Shown here piece after piece: positions 1 through 6,500 of a stretch of 7,685 nucleotides of DNA. Location of the stretch: contig CAAFIN010000306.1 in NCBI GenBank assembly GCA_900762945.1, positions 1 to 7,685 on the forward strand. Reading direction: 5' to 3'. The notes under the pieces were generated by a model. The model had not been told where the DNA came from, did not search any database, and saw only the letters and a program-made list of their open reading frames with translations. Numbering within the stretch: the first letter of the stretch is position 1; every line of letters starts with the position of its first letter. Origin of the DNA: Clostridia bacterium (GTDB lineage Bacteria; Bacillota; Clostridia; Christensenellales; Pumilibacteraceae). A program made the position numbers and the translations under genes.

Positions 1-2
1 AC

Positions 3-71
3 GGCGGATTCCGAAGCCGCTCGCCCGCACAGATAAAGAAGGAAAAGGAAGCGATCACGCCCGCGGTTTAG
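3..71 (+). CDS. possible 3' end of an upstream gene (partial)
   Basis: One forward frame is open from the window edge to a TAG at 69-71 and would encode a charged tail ending in KKEKEAITPAV. This resembles an ordinary protein C-terminus and would leave 45 bases before the next start, a spacing compatible with co-transcription. The other short forward frame stops earlier, at 34-36, and is also possible. With about 22 codons visible no family can be named, and coding status is not established. Confidence 0.25.
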   Translation, partial: GGFRSRSPAQIKKEKEAITPAV

Positions 72-98
72 TTTACCGACCTTTGGCGTGCGATCGCT
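50..98 (+). other. imperfect inverted repeat / RNA hairpin upstream of the lipoprotein gene
   Basis: AGCGATC (50-56) followed by ACGCC (57-61) can pair with GGCGT (85-89) and GATCGCT (92-98), leaving a two-base GC bulge at 90-91. Inside the 23-base loop, CGGT (64-67) can pair with ACCG (75-78). The structure ends six bases before the ribosome binding site at 105-109. No U-tract follows, so it does not look like an intrinsic terminator. A role in mRNA stability or translation control, or as a protein site in DNA, is conjecture. Confidence 0.45.
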
Positions 99-104
99 AC
101 GTAA

Positions 105-109
105 AGGAG
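105..109 (+). promoter_or_regulatory. ribosome binding site deciding the TTG start at 117
   Basis: AGGAG at 105-109 lies seven bases before the TTG at 117. The first in-frame ATG, at 135, would be 25 bases from this site and has no Shine-Dalgarno sequence of its own, so the TTG start is preferred. Confidence 0.8.
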
Positions 110-116
110 AAATATT

Positions 117-233
117 TTGAAAGGCTTCGTTCGTATGCCGAGCGTGTCCCGGCTACTGACAAAAAAACAAATAATATCGTTTCTACTGATCATGTGTACG
201 GCTATGGTAGGAACTTTCTGGTTCTTAGGCTGT
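117..233 (+). other. lipoprotein signal peptide region ending at Cys39
   Basis: Residues 1-39 have a long basic n-region with K2, R6, R12, K16 and K17, a hydrophobic core from about I19 to F36, and the cleavage motif FLGC. Gly at -1 and Cys at +1 are canonical. Phe at -3, where Leu, Val or Ile is usual, makes the lipobox imperfect. If signal peptidase II does not cut, the segment would act as an uncleaved membrane anchor. Confidence 0.7.
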
Positions 234-3200
234 AACAAGACGAGTTTCGAAAAAGAACCTATGAATATTCCGCAAGAGGACGAAAAGACCTTGCCGAAAC
301 CCACCGACGGCACTACCCCCGCCGATCACGAAGCGATCGAAAACTACTACATCGCCACCGGCGTTCTACGTGAAGCCGGCAGCTTCGTAGGACAGACGAC
401 CGGCACTTCCGTTTCTTTAGGCATCAATCAGGACATTTACGCAAGCCGCACGGTACTCGGAAAAGACGTTTTCAAAGAGTCTTACTCGTTCGGCGTGAAG
501 AAAGTCGGCATGCAGTTCTACGTCAGCGGCAAAAACTACGTAATGCGCGACACCTCGTCGCTCGCCGCCGTCGACAGCCCGAACTGGGATAAAAGCACTC
601 CGTATAAGGTCAGCGAGGAAACGTTCGCCGGTAAGTTCGGCGGCAAGCCTCTCGGCATTTGCAACTACATCGTAAAAGACGAAACGACTACGGGAACGTA
701 CTTAGGAATAGAGGACGGTTTGCACGCGTTCCGCTACGACTTCGACATTAAGACCGCCACGCCCAAAATGCTGCTCGAAATGAAAACCATGTCGGGTATG
801 GACAGCACTTTCACCCGCGCGGCGATCATCGTGTATATGGATAACGACTGGGTAGTCAAAAAGACCACGACCGACTGCGAGTACGTCGTTTCTTACGGTA
901 TGCTCACTCCGTCGTGCACCGAATCGATTACCGAAGTATTCTCCGCGCTCGGCGAGGGTACTTCTCTCCCTCACGGCGACGTTTTCGGTCCTTATCTCGA
1001 AGCGGAAGTCACCGACCCCATCGAGAAAGAACCCACCGCGCTCGATTATATTATGAGCGGTTTCGGCGCGTACATGGCGGGAACTCCGCTCGTCGCGACC
1101 ATCGAAGCCGACGGTATCGTCAATCTCCGCGGCGCCGCCAGCGTCAATATCGACATAAACGAACTGTCCGACATAAAAGCCCGCGTGAAGATCGACGAAC
1201 TGTCATATCGGGGCATTATGCTCCGCGACTTGTTCGTCGCGTACTCCGACGACACGGTTTATATCAAATACGCCGATCTCAAGGCGAAAGGCACCGTTAC
1301 CGACGCGACCGCGCTTGTAAAGAAACTGACCGCGCTTATCGCTCAGCCGGCAGACGGCGAAAACTCTTCGGGCGGCGATCTCTTCGGCGATCTCGACGCA
1401 AGCGCGCTTCTCGATAGCATGACTCTCGTATGCGAAAACGGCGTCGCTACCGTCGGCATCACCATTCCGCTCGGCGACGTGACTGTAACCGCCACGCTCG
1501 AATTCACCGACGGCGATACGATCGACTTTACCGCCGCTCACGCTTCGATCACGGGCAAGGACGGCGCCGATATGCTCACCGCCGTCGTCAAACCCGTCGA
1601 ATCCGCCTTCGTTCCCGAAATCGATGGTACGTATTACGACGTTATTCCGCTCGTCAACGAACTCATCGACAACGACGGTAATATCTGTGTGAAAGCGGTA
1701 GTCGGCGTGGACGGCGTGCTCAGCGCTCCCATTACGCTTAACGCGAAAGTCAACCTCGCTACTCTGCGCGTAGACGCAAGCGGCACAATCGGAACTAATC
1801 CGAACGAACTGCGCGTGCGCTTCGACAAAACCGCAAACAGCGTTTACATCGCGTTCGGCGATCTTAAAGCAAGTTTCAACCTCGAAGATATCCCCGCGAT
1901 TAAAGATAAGTTCGCCGGCTTGACTTCGGCTACCGAAACGACCGAAACCACCGAACCCGCTTCGACTTTGGATATTATAAAGAATATCCTCGGTAAACTC
2001 ACCGTCACCGAAACGAACGGCAAACTTATGATTGCGCTGAAATATAACGATCTCAACGCTTCCGTCACGCTTAACGAGAACGGCGAAGCGTTCGGCTTCG
2101 GCAATATCTCCGCTTCTTACGGCAAACTCAATATTACCGCCACCGCCTGTAGCCCCGAATCGGTCAATACGATTGAAGATACAGAACTTAAGGAATTTAA
2201 GAATATCGTTCCCGTGCTCGACGTAATCGACGAGAACCTCTCGATCAATCTAAGCGCGGTTATCTCCGTGAACGCGGGAAGCGTAACCCTCAAGAATATC
2301 CCGGTCGACCTCTCCGTCGATCTTAAGACGCTAACCGTTATGGCGAAAGCGACGATATTCGAAAAAGATATTTTCGTTAAGTACGCGGACGATACCGTTT
2401 ACGTTTCCGCGCTCGGCATAAACGCCAAGGCAAGCAAGGACGATATTACTTCTATCGTAGATAAATTCAAGACGATTTTCGCGACCGACGATACGACCGC
2501 AAATGCAATGAGCGGCTTGCTCGAATCGCTGGATCTCGACAATATCCTCGCTTCGCTCAAAGCGACGGCAACCGAAAACGGCGTAGTTCTCTGCGGCGAA
2601 GTTTCGGTAAACGATATCCTCGTTTCGCTCGGCATTACTTTGGATATCAACGGCACGAATTACGACTTTGGCGGAGTGAACGTTTCGGTCAAGAATAACG
2701 AAACCGAAATCGTCACCGCTTCCGTAGTTTCCGTCGACGGCTCTACTCTTGACTTCTCGCCCCTCGCCGACACCGCTAAGTTCTATAATCTCAAACCGCT
2801 TATAGACCAACTCATCGACAACGACGGTAATATCAAACTGAAAGTTTCGATCGACACCGACGTAACCGACGCGATTTCGGGTGCGATTTCGGGCGCGATT
2901 ACCGAAATTACAGACGGCAAGACCGAAATCGAAACCGCCGAGAAAAAGCCCATCGTAGTGACCGCCACGCTGAACCTCAAGACCATGCGGCTGACCGCGA
3001 ACGTGCTGGGCATCAACTTGCTCGTCGATCTCAAGACGGCCACGCTGTACGCAGAGTGCGGCGGCGCGAAAGTCCTGCTCGAATGCGGCGAAAACTTCGG
3101 CGCGGTCAAGTCGATACTGCAAAAACTCGCGCCCACGATCCGGGTGTTCGCGCCCGACTTCGACCCGAACGCCGAGGTTTCAATCGACGTTATGGCTACG

Positions 3201-5075
3201 GTCGAAAAACTCGTCAAGGCGCTCGAATCCAAAACCGACGAAAACGGCGTTACGCTTTCGCTCCGGTTAGGTGCCGACGATAATACGGTGAACGTTTCCG
3301 TAAGACTTAACGCAAACGAAACCGACTACGGCTTCGGCGGCGCGGTAGTTGCTATGGGCGGCACCAAGATCACGATCTCTACCACCGCTTGCGTTACCCC
3401 CGCCCCCGACGTCTTCGCAGCCGACGGCTCGATCAAAGAGACCCGGGAACTGAAAGCGAACGGATACGTCGATCTCAGCGAAGTCGCGGATAAGTTCGCG
3501 GATACGCTCAACTCTATCTTCACCGCCAAGAACCTCGAAGTTACGCTCGGCGAAGGCCGCGCAGTCACGCTTAACGGCACGACGATTTCGCTCAGCGGCA
3601 ATATCAAAGTCGCGGGCGTGAACAAGAACTACAACGACGGCGTTATCAAGGTCAACGCCAACCTTAAGATCACTATCGCAAAGGACGGCGGCACCGCAAA
3701 GACTTACGGCTTGACCGTAATTTACGTCACCCCGAAAGCCGGCGATCATTACACCGAAACGACCAACGCCGACAACACGGTGACCCGCACGGTAAACAAG
3801 CCCAACGCCTACTTCAAGCTCGACAGACTCAGCGGCGACGCTTCTACCGGCAAACCGATTATCGGCACTTTCTCGACCGCGAACGTCAAGGAAACGATGG
3901 ATATTCTCAAAACCATCTACAACAATATGCCCGAACTTCAGGGCGCGTTGTCCTTTCTTATCCCCGAAAGCGCGGACGGTAAGTTCCATATGCCGTCTAT
4001 AGAAAACGTGGGCGCGCTGGTAGACAGCCTTACGTTCGATAAGGACAACGGCGTGCTCGGCGCTTCGCTGACGGTCGCTTCTCTTATCCACGACGAGGAT
4101 ATGAAAAAGAAAATGAGCGACCCGATCGCGCTTACACTCTCTGCGGACGAGGGCGGCGTAGTCGGCAAACTCGGCGTGACGGTCGGACTGACCATGAAAG
4201 ACGCAAACGGCAACGCTTCCACTACCGTGGCGCTGAACGGTACCGCGCTGAACGTAGAAGACTTCCCCGCCGACACGTTCGCCTACAACGCCAACGAGAA
4301 CACCGCGAGAACGAGCGACTTCACCTCTATCAACGACTTGCTCCGCGCCCTCGCCAAGACTTCGGAAAACCGTCATTTCGAAATGAGCGCGAACATAGAA
4401 CTGCAAATTATCGGTTCGTGGAAAGTTTCTATGGATTTATCCGCTGTCGTCGACGTCGAAGGTAAGGATACATATGTGGCGGCTACGCTAACCAGAAAAG
4501 ACTTCACGGGTTCCGGCATCGTGTATTCCGATTACGGCGGAACGACCGACCTCTACTACTACGGTGAAAAAGACAACGAAATGTTCTACGTCCACAATCA
4601 TTACTGCACACGCCGCAAATTCGGTCTTATAAGCGCCAAATACTCCGACGAGTACATAAAGTACACAAAAGAAGAATTTACGAACAATTTGATGGATATA
4701 ATGTTAAAAGATATTCTGCATTTCAGTTCAACCGTAACGGATCAGATCGACAAAGCCGACGGAAGCAAAGATATCAGCGTCGAAGATGTCTTTACAAAGT
4801 ACTCATACACTAAGGACGGAAACGGAAACAACGTGTTCAACATCGATATCAGCCTCGATACCCTGACCGGAGGCACGATCAAAGCCGTTCCGCTGACGAT
4901 CACCAGCGACGCGTCCGATAATTTCAAAACGGTTTACACCAAACTCGATATCAGCATTCTTAACGCTACGATAAACGCCAACCTTACTAAGTACGCGAAA
5001 GAATCGCAAAACATTAAAGAGGGCATGCCTACGCCCGATAACGCAACTTATAAGTGGTCGTCGTATCACGCATAA
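117..5075 (+). CDS. giant modular beta-rich lipoprotein, function unknown
   Basis: This 1652-residue protein begins with a lipoprotein-like signal peptide: basic residues up to K17, a hydrophobic stretch from about I19 to L37, then FLGC with Cys39 as the probable lipidated residue. A charged, Pro/Thr-rich linker follows (about 40-70), so the chain should be anchored to the outer face of the cytoplasmic membrane. Residues 70-300 form one domain with possible disulfide partners Cys254 and Cys267. From about residue 308 the protein is built of roughly six diverged modules starting near 308, 506, 694, 889, 1116 and 1402. Each has a short helix, then beta strands often including a DDTVY-like turn, then a helix resembling DKFK, then a second half with an ENG turn and strands. 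Thr/Glu-rich (606-614) and ISGA (near 919) tracts look like linkers. I see no catalytic motif, sortase signal or C-terminal membrane segment. The fold could be LolA/LppX-like or another hydrophobic-groove design, which is speculation. The TTG start is set by the ribosome binding site. Coding status is very secure; function is unknown. Confidence 0.93.
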   Translation: MKGFVRMPSVSRLLTKKQIISFLLIMCTAMVGTFWFLGCNKTSFEKEPMNIPQEDEKTLPKPTDGTTPADHEAIENYYIATGVLREAGSFVGQTTGTSVSLGINQDIYASRTVLGKDVFKESYSFGVKKVGMQFYVSGKNYVMRDTSSLAAVDSPNWDKSTPYKVSEETFAGKFGGKPLGICNYIVKDETTTGTYLGIEDGLHAFRYDFDIKTATPKMLLEMKTMSGMDSTFTRAAIIVYMDNDWVVKKTTTDCEYVVSYGMLTPSCTESITEVFSALGEGTSLPHGDVFGPYLEAEVTDPIEKEPTALDYIMSGFGAYMAGTPLVATIEADGIVNLRGAASVNIDINELSDIKARVKIDELSYRGIMLRDLFVAYSDDTVYIKYADLKAKGTVTDATALVKKLTALIAQPADGENSSGGDLFGDLDASALLDSMTLVCENGVATVGITIPLGDVTVTATLEFTDGDTIDFTAAHASITGKDGADMLTAVVKPVESAFVPEIDGTYYDVIPLVNELIDNDGNICVKAVVGVDGVLSAPITLNAKVNLATLRVDASGTIGTNPNELRVRFDKTANSVYIAFGDLKASFNLEDIPAIKDKFAGLTSATETTETTEPASTLDIIKNILGKLTVTETNGKLMIALKYNDLNASVTLNENGEAFGFGNISASYGKLNITATACSPESVNTIEDTELKEFKNIVPVLDVIDENLSINLSAVISVNAGSVTLKNIPVDLSVDLKTLTVMAKATIFEKDIFVKYADDTVYVSALGINAKASKDDITSIVDKFKTIFATDDTTANAMSGLLESLDLDNILASLKATATENGVVLCGEVSVNDILVSLGITLDINGTNYDFGGVNVSVKNNETEIVTASVVSVDGSTLDFSPLADTAKFYNLKPLIDQLIDNDGNIKLKVSIDTDVTDAISGAISGAITEITDGKTEIETAEKKPIVVTATLNLKTMRLTANVLGINLLVDLKTATLYAECGGAKVLLECGENFGAVKSILQKLAPTIRVFAPDFDPNAEVSIDVMATVEKLVKALESKTDENGVTLSLRLGADDNTVNVSVRLNANETDYGFGGAVVAMGGTKITISTTACVTPAPDVFAADGSIKETRELKANGYVDLSEVADKFADTLNSIFTAKNLEVTLGEGRAVTLNGTTISLSGNIKVAGVNKNYNDGVIKVNANLKITIAKDGGTAKTYGLTVIYVTPKAGDHYTETTNADNTVTRTVNKPNAYFKLDRLSGDASTGKPIIGTFSTANVKETMDILKTIYNNMPELQGALSFLIPESADGKFHMPSIENVGALVDSLTFDKDNGVLGASLTVASLIHDEDMKKKMSDPIALTLSADEGGVVGKLGVTVGLTMKDANGNASTTVALNGTALNVEDFPADTFAYNANENTARTSDFTSINDLLRALAKTSENRHFEMSANIELQIIGSWKVSMDLSAVVDVEGKDTYVAATLTRKDFTGSGIVYSDYGGTTDLYYYGEKDNEMFYVHNHYCTRRKFGLISAKYSDEYIKYTKEEFTNNLMDIMLKDILHFSSTVTDQIDKADGSKDISVEDVFTKYSYTKDGNGNNVFNIDISLDTLTGGTIKAVPLTITSDASDNFKTVYTKLDISILNATINANLTKYAKESQNIKEGMPTPDNATYKWSSYHA
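1660..1685 (+). repeat. 26-base exact direct repeat, copy 1
   Basis: This stretch encodes the LIDNDGNI segment at the start of the second module. It is identical, base for base, to 2809-2834. The two copies are 1149 bases apart, exactly 383 codons, so they lie in the same reading frame. Confidence 0.9.
2809..2834 (+). repeat. 26-base exact direct repeat, copy 2
   Basis: This stretch encodes the LIDNDGNI segment of the fourth module and is identical to 1660-1685. The flanking codons differ at many positions, so the match is confined to this segment. Confidence 0.9.
2871..2900 (+). repeat. 12-base tandem repeat (two copies and a partial third)
   Basis: GCGATTTCGGGT at 2871-2882 is followed by GCGATTTCGGGC at 2883-2894 and then GCGATTACC. 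The protein reads AISGAISGAI near residue 919, inside an inserted loop of the fourth module that the other modules lack. Replication slippage in a surface loop is the simplest explanation. Confidence 0.8.
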
Positions 5076-5096
5076 ACCGCTGAAACGAAAACGCAT

Positions 5097-5146
5097 AAAC
5101 GCCTAGGGAATTGATTTTCCCCGGGCGTTTTGTTTTGCTTTTTTTT
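5097..5146 (+). terminator. intrinsic terminator of the lipoprotein gene
   Basis: AAACGCC (5097-5103) pairs with GGCGTTT (5124-5130), and GGGAA (5106-5110) pairs with TTCCC (5117-5121). Between the two helices are one T-G wobble and one A-C mismatch, and the loop is TTGATT. A run of eight T at 5139-5146 follows. It begins 22 bases after the stop codon, so the lipoprotein gene appears to end its transcription unit. Confidence 0.88.
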
Positions 5147-5179
5147 GAAAGGGGTGACCTTACTGAATTTAATGCTAAT

Positions 5180-5194
5180 TACAGTATAAATAAT
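5180..5194. promoter_or_regulatory. possible half-operator shared with the ABC exporter promoter
   Basis: TACAGTATAA at 5180-5189 followed by ATAAT matches the exporter operator region at 7469-7484, TACAGTATAAGATAAT, with one base missing. Only the core TAC-A-GTA is symmetrical here; the left arm is degenerate. It lies roughly 40 bases upstream of the predicted XRE transcription start. Whether it binds the same regulator is an inference from sequence likeness alone. Confidence 0.4.
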
Positions 5195-5212
5195 CTTTAG
5201 CCGCCAGAAAAC

Positions 5213-5221
5213 TGCTACAAT
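5213..5221 (+). promoter_or_regulatory. extended -10 promoter of the XRE gene
   Basis: TG (5213-5214), one base, then TACAAT (5216-5221) form an extended -10 element with five of six consensus bases. No good -35 hexamer is visible at the right spacing, which extended -10 promoters tolerate. The expected transcription start, about seven bases downstream, falls on the GTG start codon at 5228. Confidence 0.5.
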
Positions 5222-5227
5222 CGAAAC

Positions 5228-5434
5228 GTGAAAAGTTTTGGTCAAAATCTCAAAAACCTTCGCGAGCAATGCGGCATCAGTCAGCAAGAACTCGCGGACA
5301 AAATCGGCACCACTCAGCCGCGAGTCAGCGAGTGGGAAAACGACAAGGTCGAGCCTACCCTATACAACATTATCCGCATAGTGGACACGTTGCGCGTTTC
5401 GTTCGAGGACTTGACCGAGGACGTCACCGCGTAA
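5228..5434 (+). CDS. small XRE/Cro-type helix-turn-helix transcriptional regulator
   Basis: The 68-residue protein is almost entirely one HTH_3 (Cro/C1-type) DNA-binding domain. LKNLREQCG forms the first helix, SQQELADKIG (18-27) the second, and TQPRVSEWEN (29-38) the recognition helix. NIIRIVDTLRVSFEDL completes the five-helix fold. There is no sensor or protease domain, so it probably works as a small dimeric repressor in the cytoplasm. GTG at 5228 is the only usable start: an in-frame TAG lies at 5198-5200, there is no internal Met, and a later start would remove helix 1. No Shine-Dalgarno sequence precedes it. It stands alone between two terminators, convergent with the ABC operon. It could be autoregulated through the motif at 5180-5194. 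The family is secure; its targets are unknown. Confidence 0.92.
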   Translation: MKSFGQNLKNLREQCGISQQELADKIGTTQPRVSEWENDKVEPTLYNIIRIVDTLRVSFEDLTEDVTA

Positions 5435-5446
5435 AAATGTAAACGC

Positions 5447-5490
5447 AAAAAGCACCGATACGACGACTGGTTTTCGTCGGTCGGTGTTTT
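5447..5490. terminator. terminator of the XRE gene, possibly bidirectional
   Basis: CACCGA (5453-5458) pairs with TCGGTG (5481-5486), and CGACGA (5461-5466) pairs with TCGTCG (5474-5479). TA is set against G at the internal junction, and the loop has seven bases. TTTT follows on the plus strand at 5487-5490. The complement of AAAAA (5447-5451) gives a short U-tract for minus-strand transcripts, so it may also back up the exporter terminator. Confidence 0.8.
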
Positions 5491-5540
5491 AATATTATCG
5501 TTAGTAACGGTTTTAGAAAATGCGATAAATGTGATTAGAA

Positions 5541-5584
5541 TTAAAAAAACGAAACCCGATAGAATATCAGTCCTATCGGGTCGT
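5541..5584 (-). terminator. intrinsic terminator of the ABC exporter operon
   Basis: ACCCGATAG (5554-5562) and CTATCGGGT (5573-5581) form a perfect nine-base-pair stem with a ten-base loop. Read on the minus strand, the stem is followed by TTCG and then seven T, from the A-run at 5543-5549. The stem begins about 20 bases after the permease stop codon, as expected for the end of this operon. Confidence 0.88.
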
Positions 5585-5600
5585 TACGCATTTATACGAT

Positions 5601-6500
5601 TTACGCGCGATTTTTGCGGAGCACGTTGATAAGGATATACGCGCCGATAAGAATTGCCGTTGCGCCGATAAGCACGCCGTACATAGCGCCTATAGACACG
5701 GTATGTCCGAAAAAGTCAAGCGTACAGTCAAGTCCGGACTTCAGCCCGTCGACCGCTTCTGCCGGCACTCCGGGCGTGGAAGCGAGTTCGGTCATAGCTC
5801 CGTTAAGCGAGTGCGAGCGGATAAGCGCGGTGCCGTAGGTACCGGGGAGGAACATAAGCGTTTTTTGCAGTCCCGAAGCGAAGCTCGAGATCGGCATATA
5901 CGCGCCGCAGATAAAGCCGTAACCCGCAGACACGATAGTGCCGACGGCGGAAGCCTGACCTTGCGACGAGAGGAAGCAGTTGATTACGGACGAGATCGCG
6001 GTGCCGAAAGCTGTGAGCAGTATCACGTCGAGGATAATGAGCATTACGTCGCCGAAACTGAAATACCAACCGGTCGCGGCAATGTAGATAAAGCACGCGG
6101 CGCACGCGACGAAACTGACGATCAGCGTGGAACACAGCGAAGCTACGAAGTACGACACGGCTACGGTGGACTTTCTCACGGGGGTTATCAGCATATCTTT
6201 TCTTACGCCGCTGACCTTGTCGTTGACCATGAGAAGGTTCGAGCAGAACGCGACGGTCACGCAACTGACCGCGAGGAGCGACGAAAACAGTTCGCCGCCG
6301 ACGATGCCGTTAATCAGTTTATCCGGAACGTTAAGCCCGTCGGGTAAAGCGCTCGTCACACTGTCGCGGTACACGGAAGCGAGGAACGTGGCGTACAGCA
6401 CCAGTAGCACCACGGGGGTTATCAGCGACACGAAAAACATGCCTTTGTCCTTGAAAAACAGTTTAATATTGCGCTTCGTAAGTGCGAGAAAAGTTTTCAT
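5601..6500 (-). CDS. ABC-2 type transporter permease (DrrB-like)
   Basis: This 299-residue integral membrane protein is the channel half of an ABC exporter. It has an amphipathic N-terminus rich in Lys and Phe (residues 1-20). Six likely membrane helices lie near 22-43, 72-92, 112-141, 150-177, 183-203 and 268-292. After the fifth helix comes GAYMPISSF with a downstream FLPGTYGTALIR, which matches the conserved late region of ABC-2 permeases. The 203-267 stretch and the loop between helices 1 and 2 (about 44-70) should be extracytoplasmic. ATG at 6500 is preceded by AGGAGG at 6507-6512, and it overlaps the ATPase stop as ATGA, implying translational coupling. A functional exporter would be two copies of this protein with two of the ATPase. 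DrrB-like systems export drugs, antibiotics, lipids or peptides; the substrate cannot be read from sequence. Confidence 0.92.
   Translation of the reverse strand: MKTFLALTKRNIKLFFKDKGMFFVSLITPVVLLVLYATFLASVYRDSVTSALPDGLNVPDKLINGIVGGELFSSLLAVSCVTVAFCSNLLMVNDKVSGVRKDMLITPVRKSTVAVSYFVASLCSTLIVSFVACAACFIYIAATGWYFSFGDVMLIILDVILLTAFGTAISSVINCFLSSQGQASAVGTIVSAGYGFICGAYMPISSFASGLQKTLMFLPGTYGTALIRSHSLNGAMTELASTPGVPAEAVDGLKSGLDCTLDFFGHTVSIGAMYGVLIGATAILIGAYILINVLRKNRA

Larger units (their letters stand above)
1038..4720 (+). repeat. about six diverged in-frame protein modules (roughly 190-290 residues each)
   Basis: By eye, equivalent first halves begin near residues 308, 506, 694, 889, 1116 and 1402, and equivalent second halves near 425, 617, 809, 1024, 1283 and 1519. 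The best matches are VIPLVNELIDNDGNI, IVPVLDVIDENLSI and LKPLIDQLIDNDGNI at the module starts. Further matches are SDDTVYIKYADLKAK, ADDTVYVSALGINAK and TANSVYIAFGDLKAS in the first halves. TENGVV, DENGVT, ETNGKL and CENGVA occur in the second halves. The last two modules are longer and more divergent, so their boundaries are approximate. The coordinates given run from the first module start to near the start of the last half-module. Confidence 0.75.

Noticed and set aside
914..1417. Plus-strand open frame in another phase, very Arg/His-rich
   Set aside because: An out-of-phase reading of the lipoprotein gene. The composition (RRRSRSR-like) is typical of frame-shifted G+C-biased codons.
2331..3122. 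Minus-strand open frame of 263 codons inside the lipoprotein gene
   Set aside because: Same reason: an antisense shadow with no plausible domain. The repeated protein pattern lies on the plus strand.
3267..4406. Long minus-strand open frame (379 codons) opposite the lipoprotein gene
   Set aside because: It is wholly antisense to a strongly supported coding region. Its translation is Val/Arg/Gly-rich without recognisable motifs, and it follows from the codon bias of the real gene.
5066..5287. Minus-strand open frame of 73 codons between the lipoprotein and XRE genes
   Set aside because: It crosses the terminator hairpin and overlaps the start of the XRE gene, with no coding signal of its own.
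5703..6347. Plus-strand open frame of 214 codons opposite the permease
   Set aside because: Charged, motif-free antisense reading of a clear membrane protein gene.
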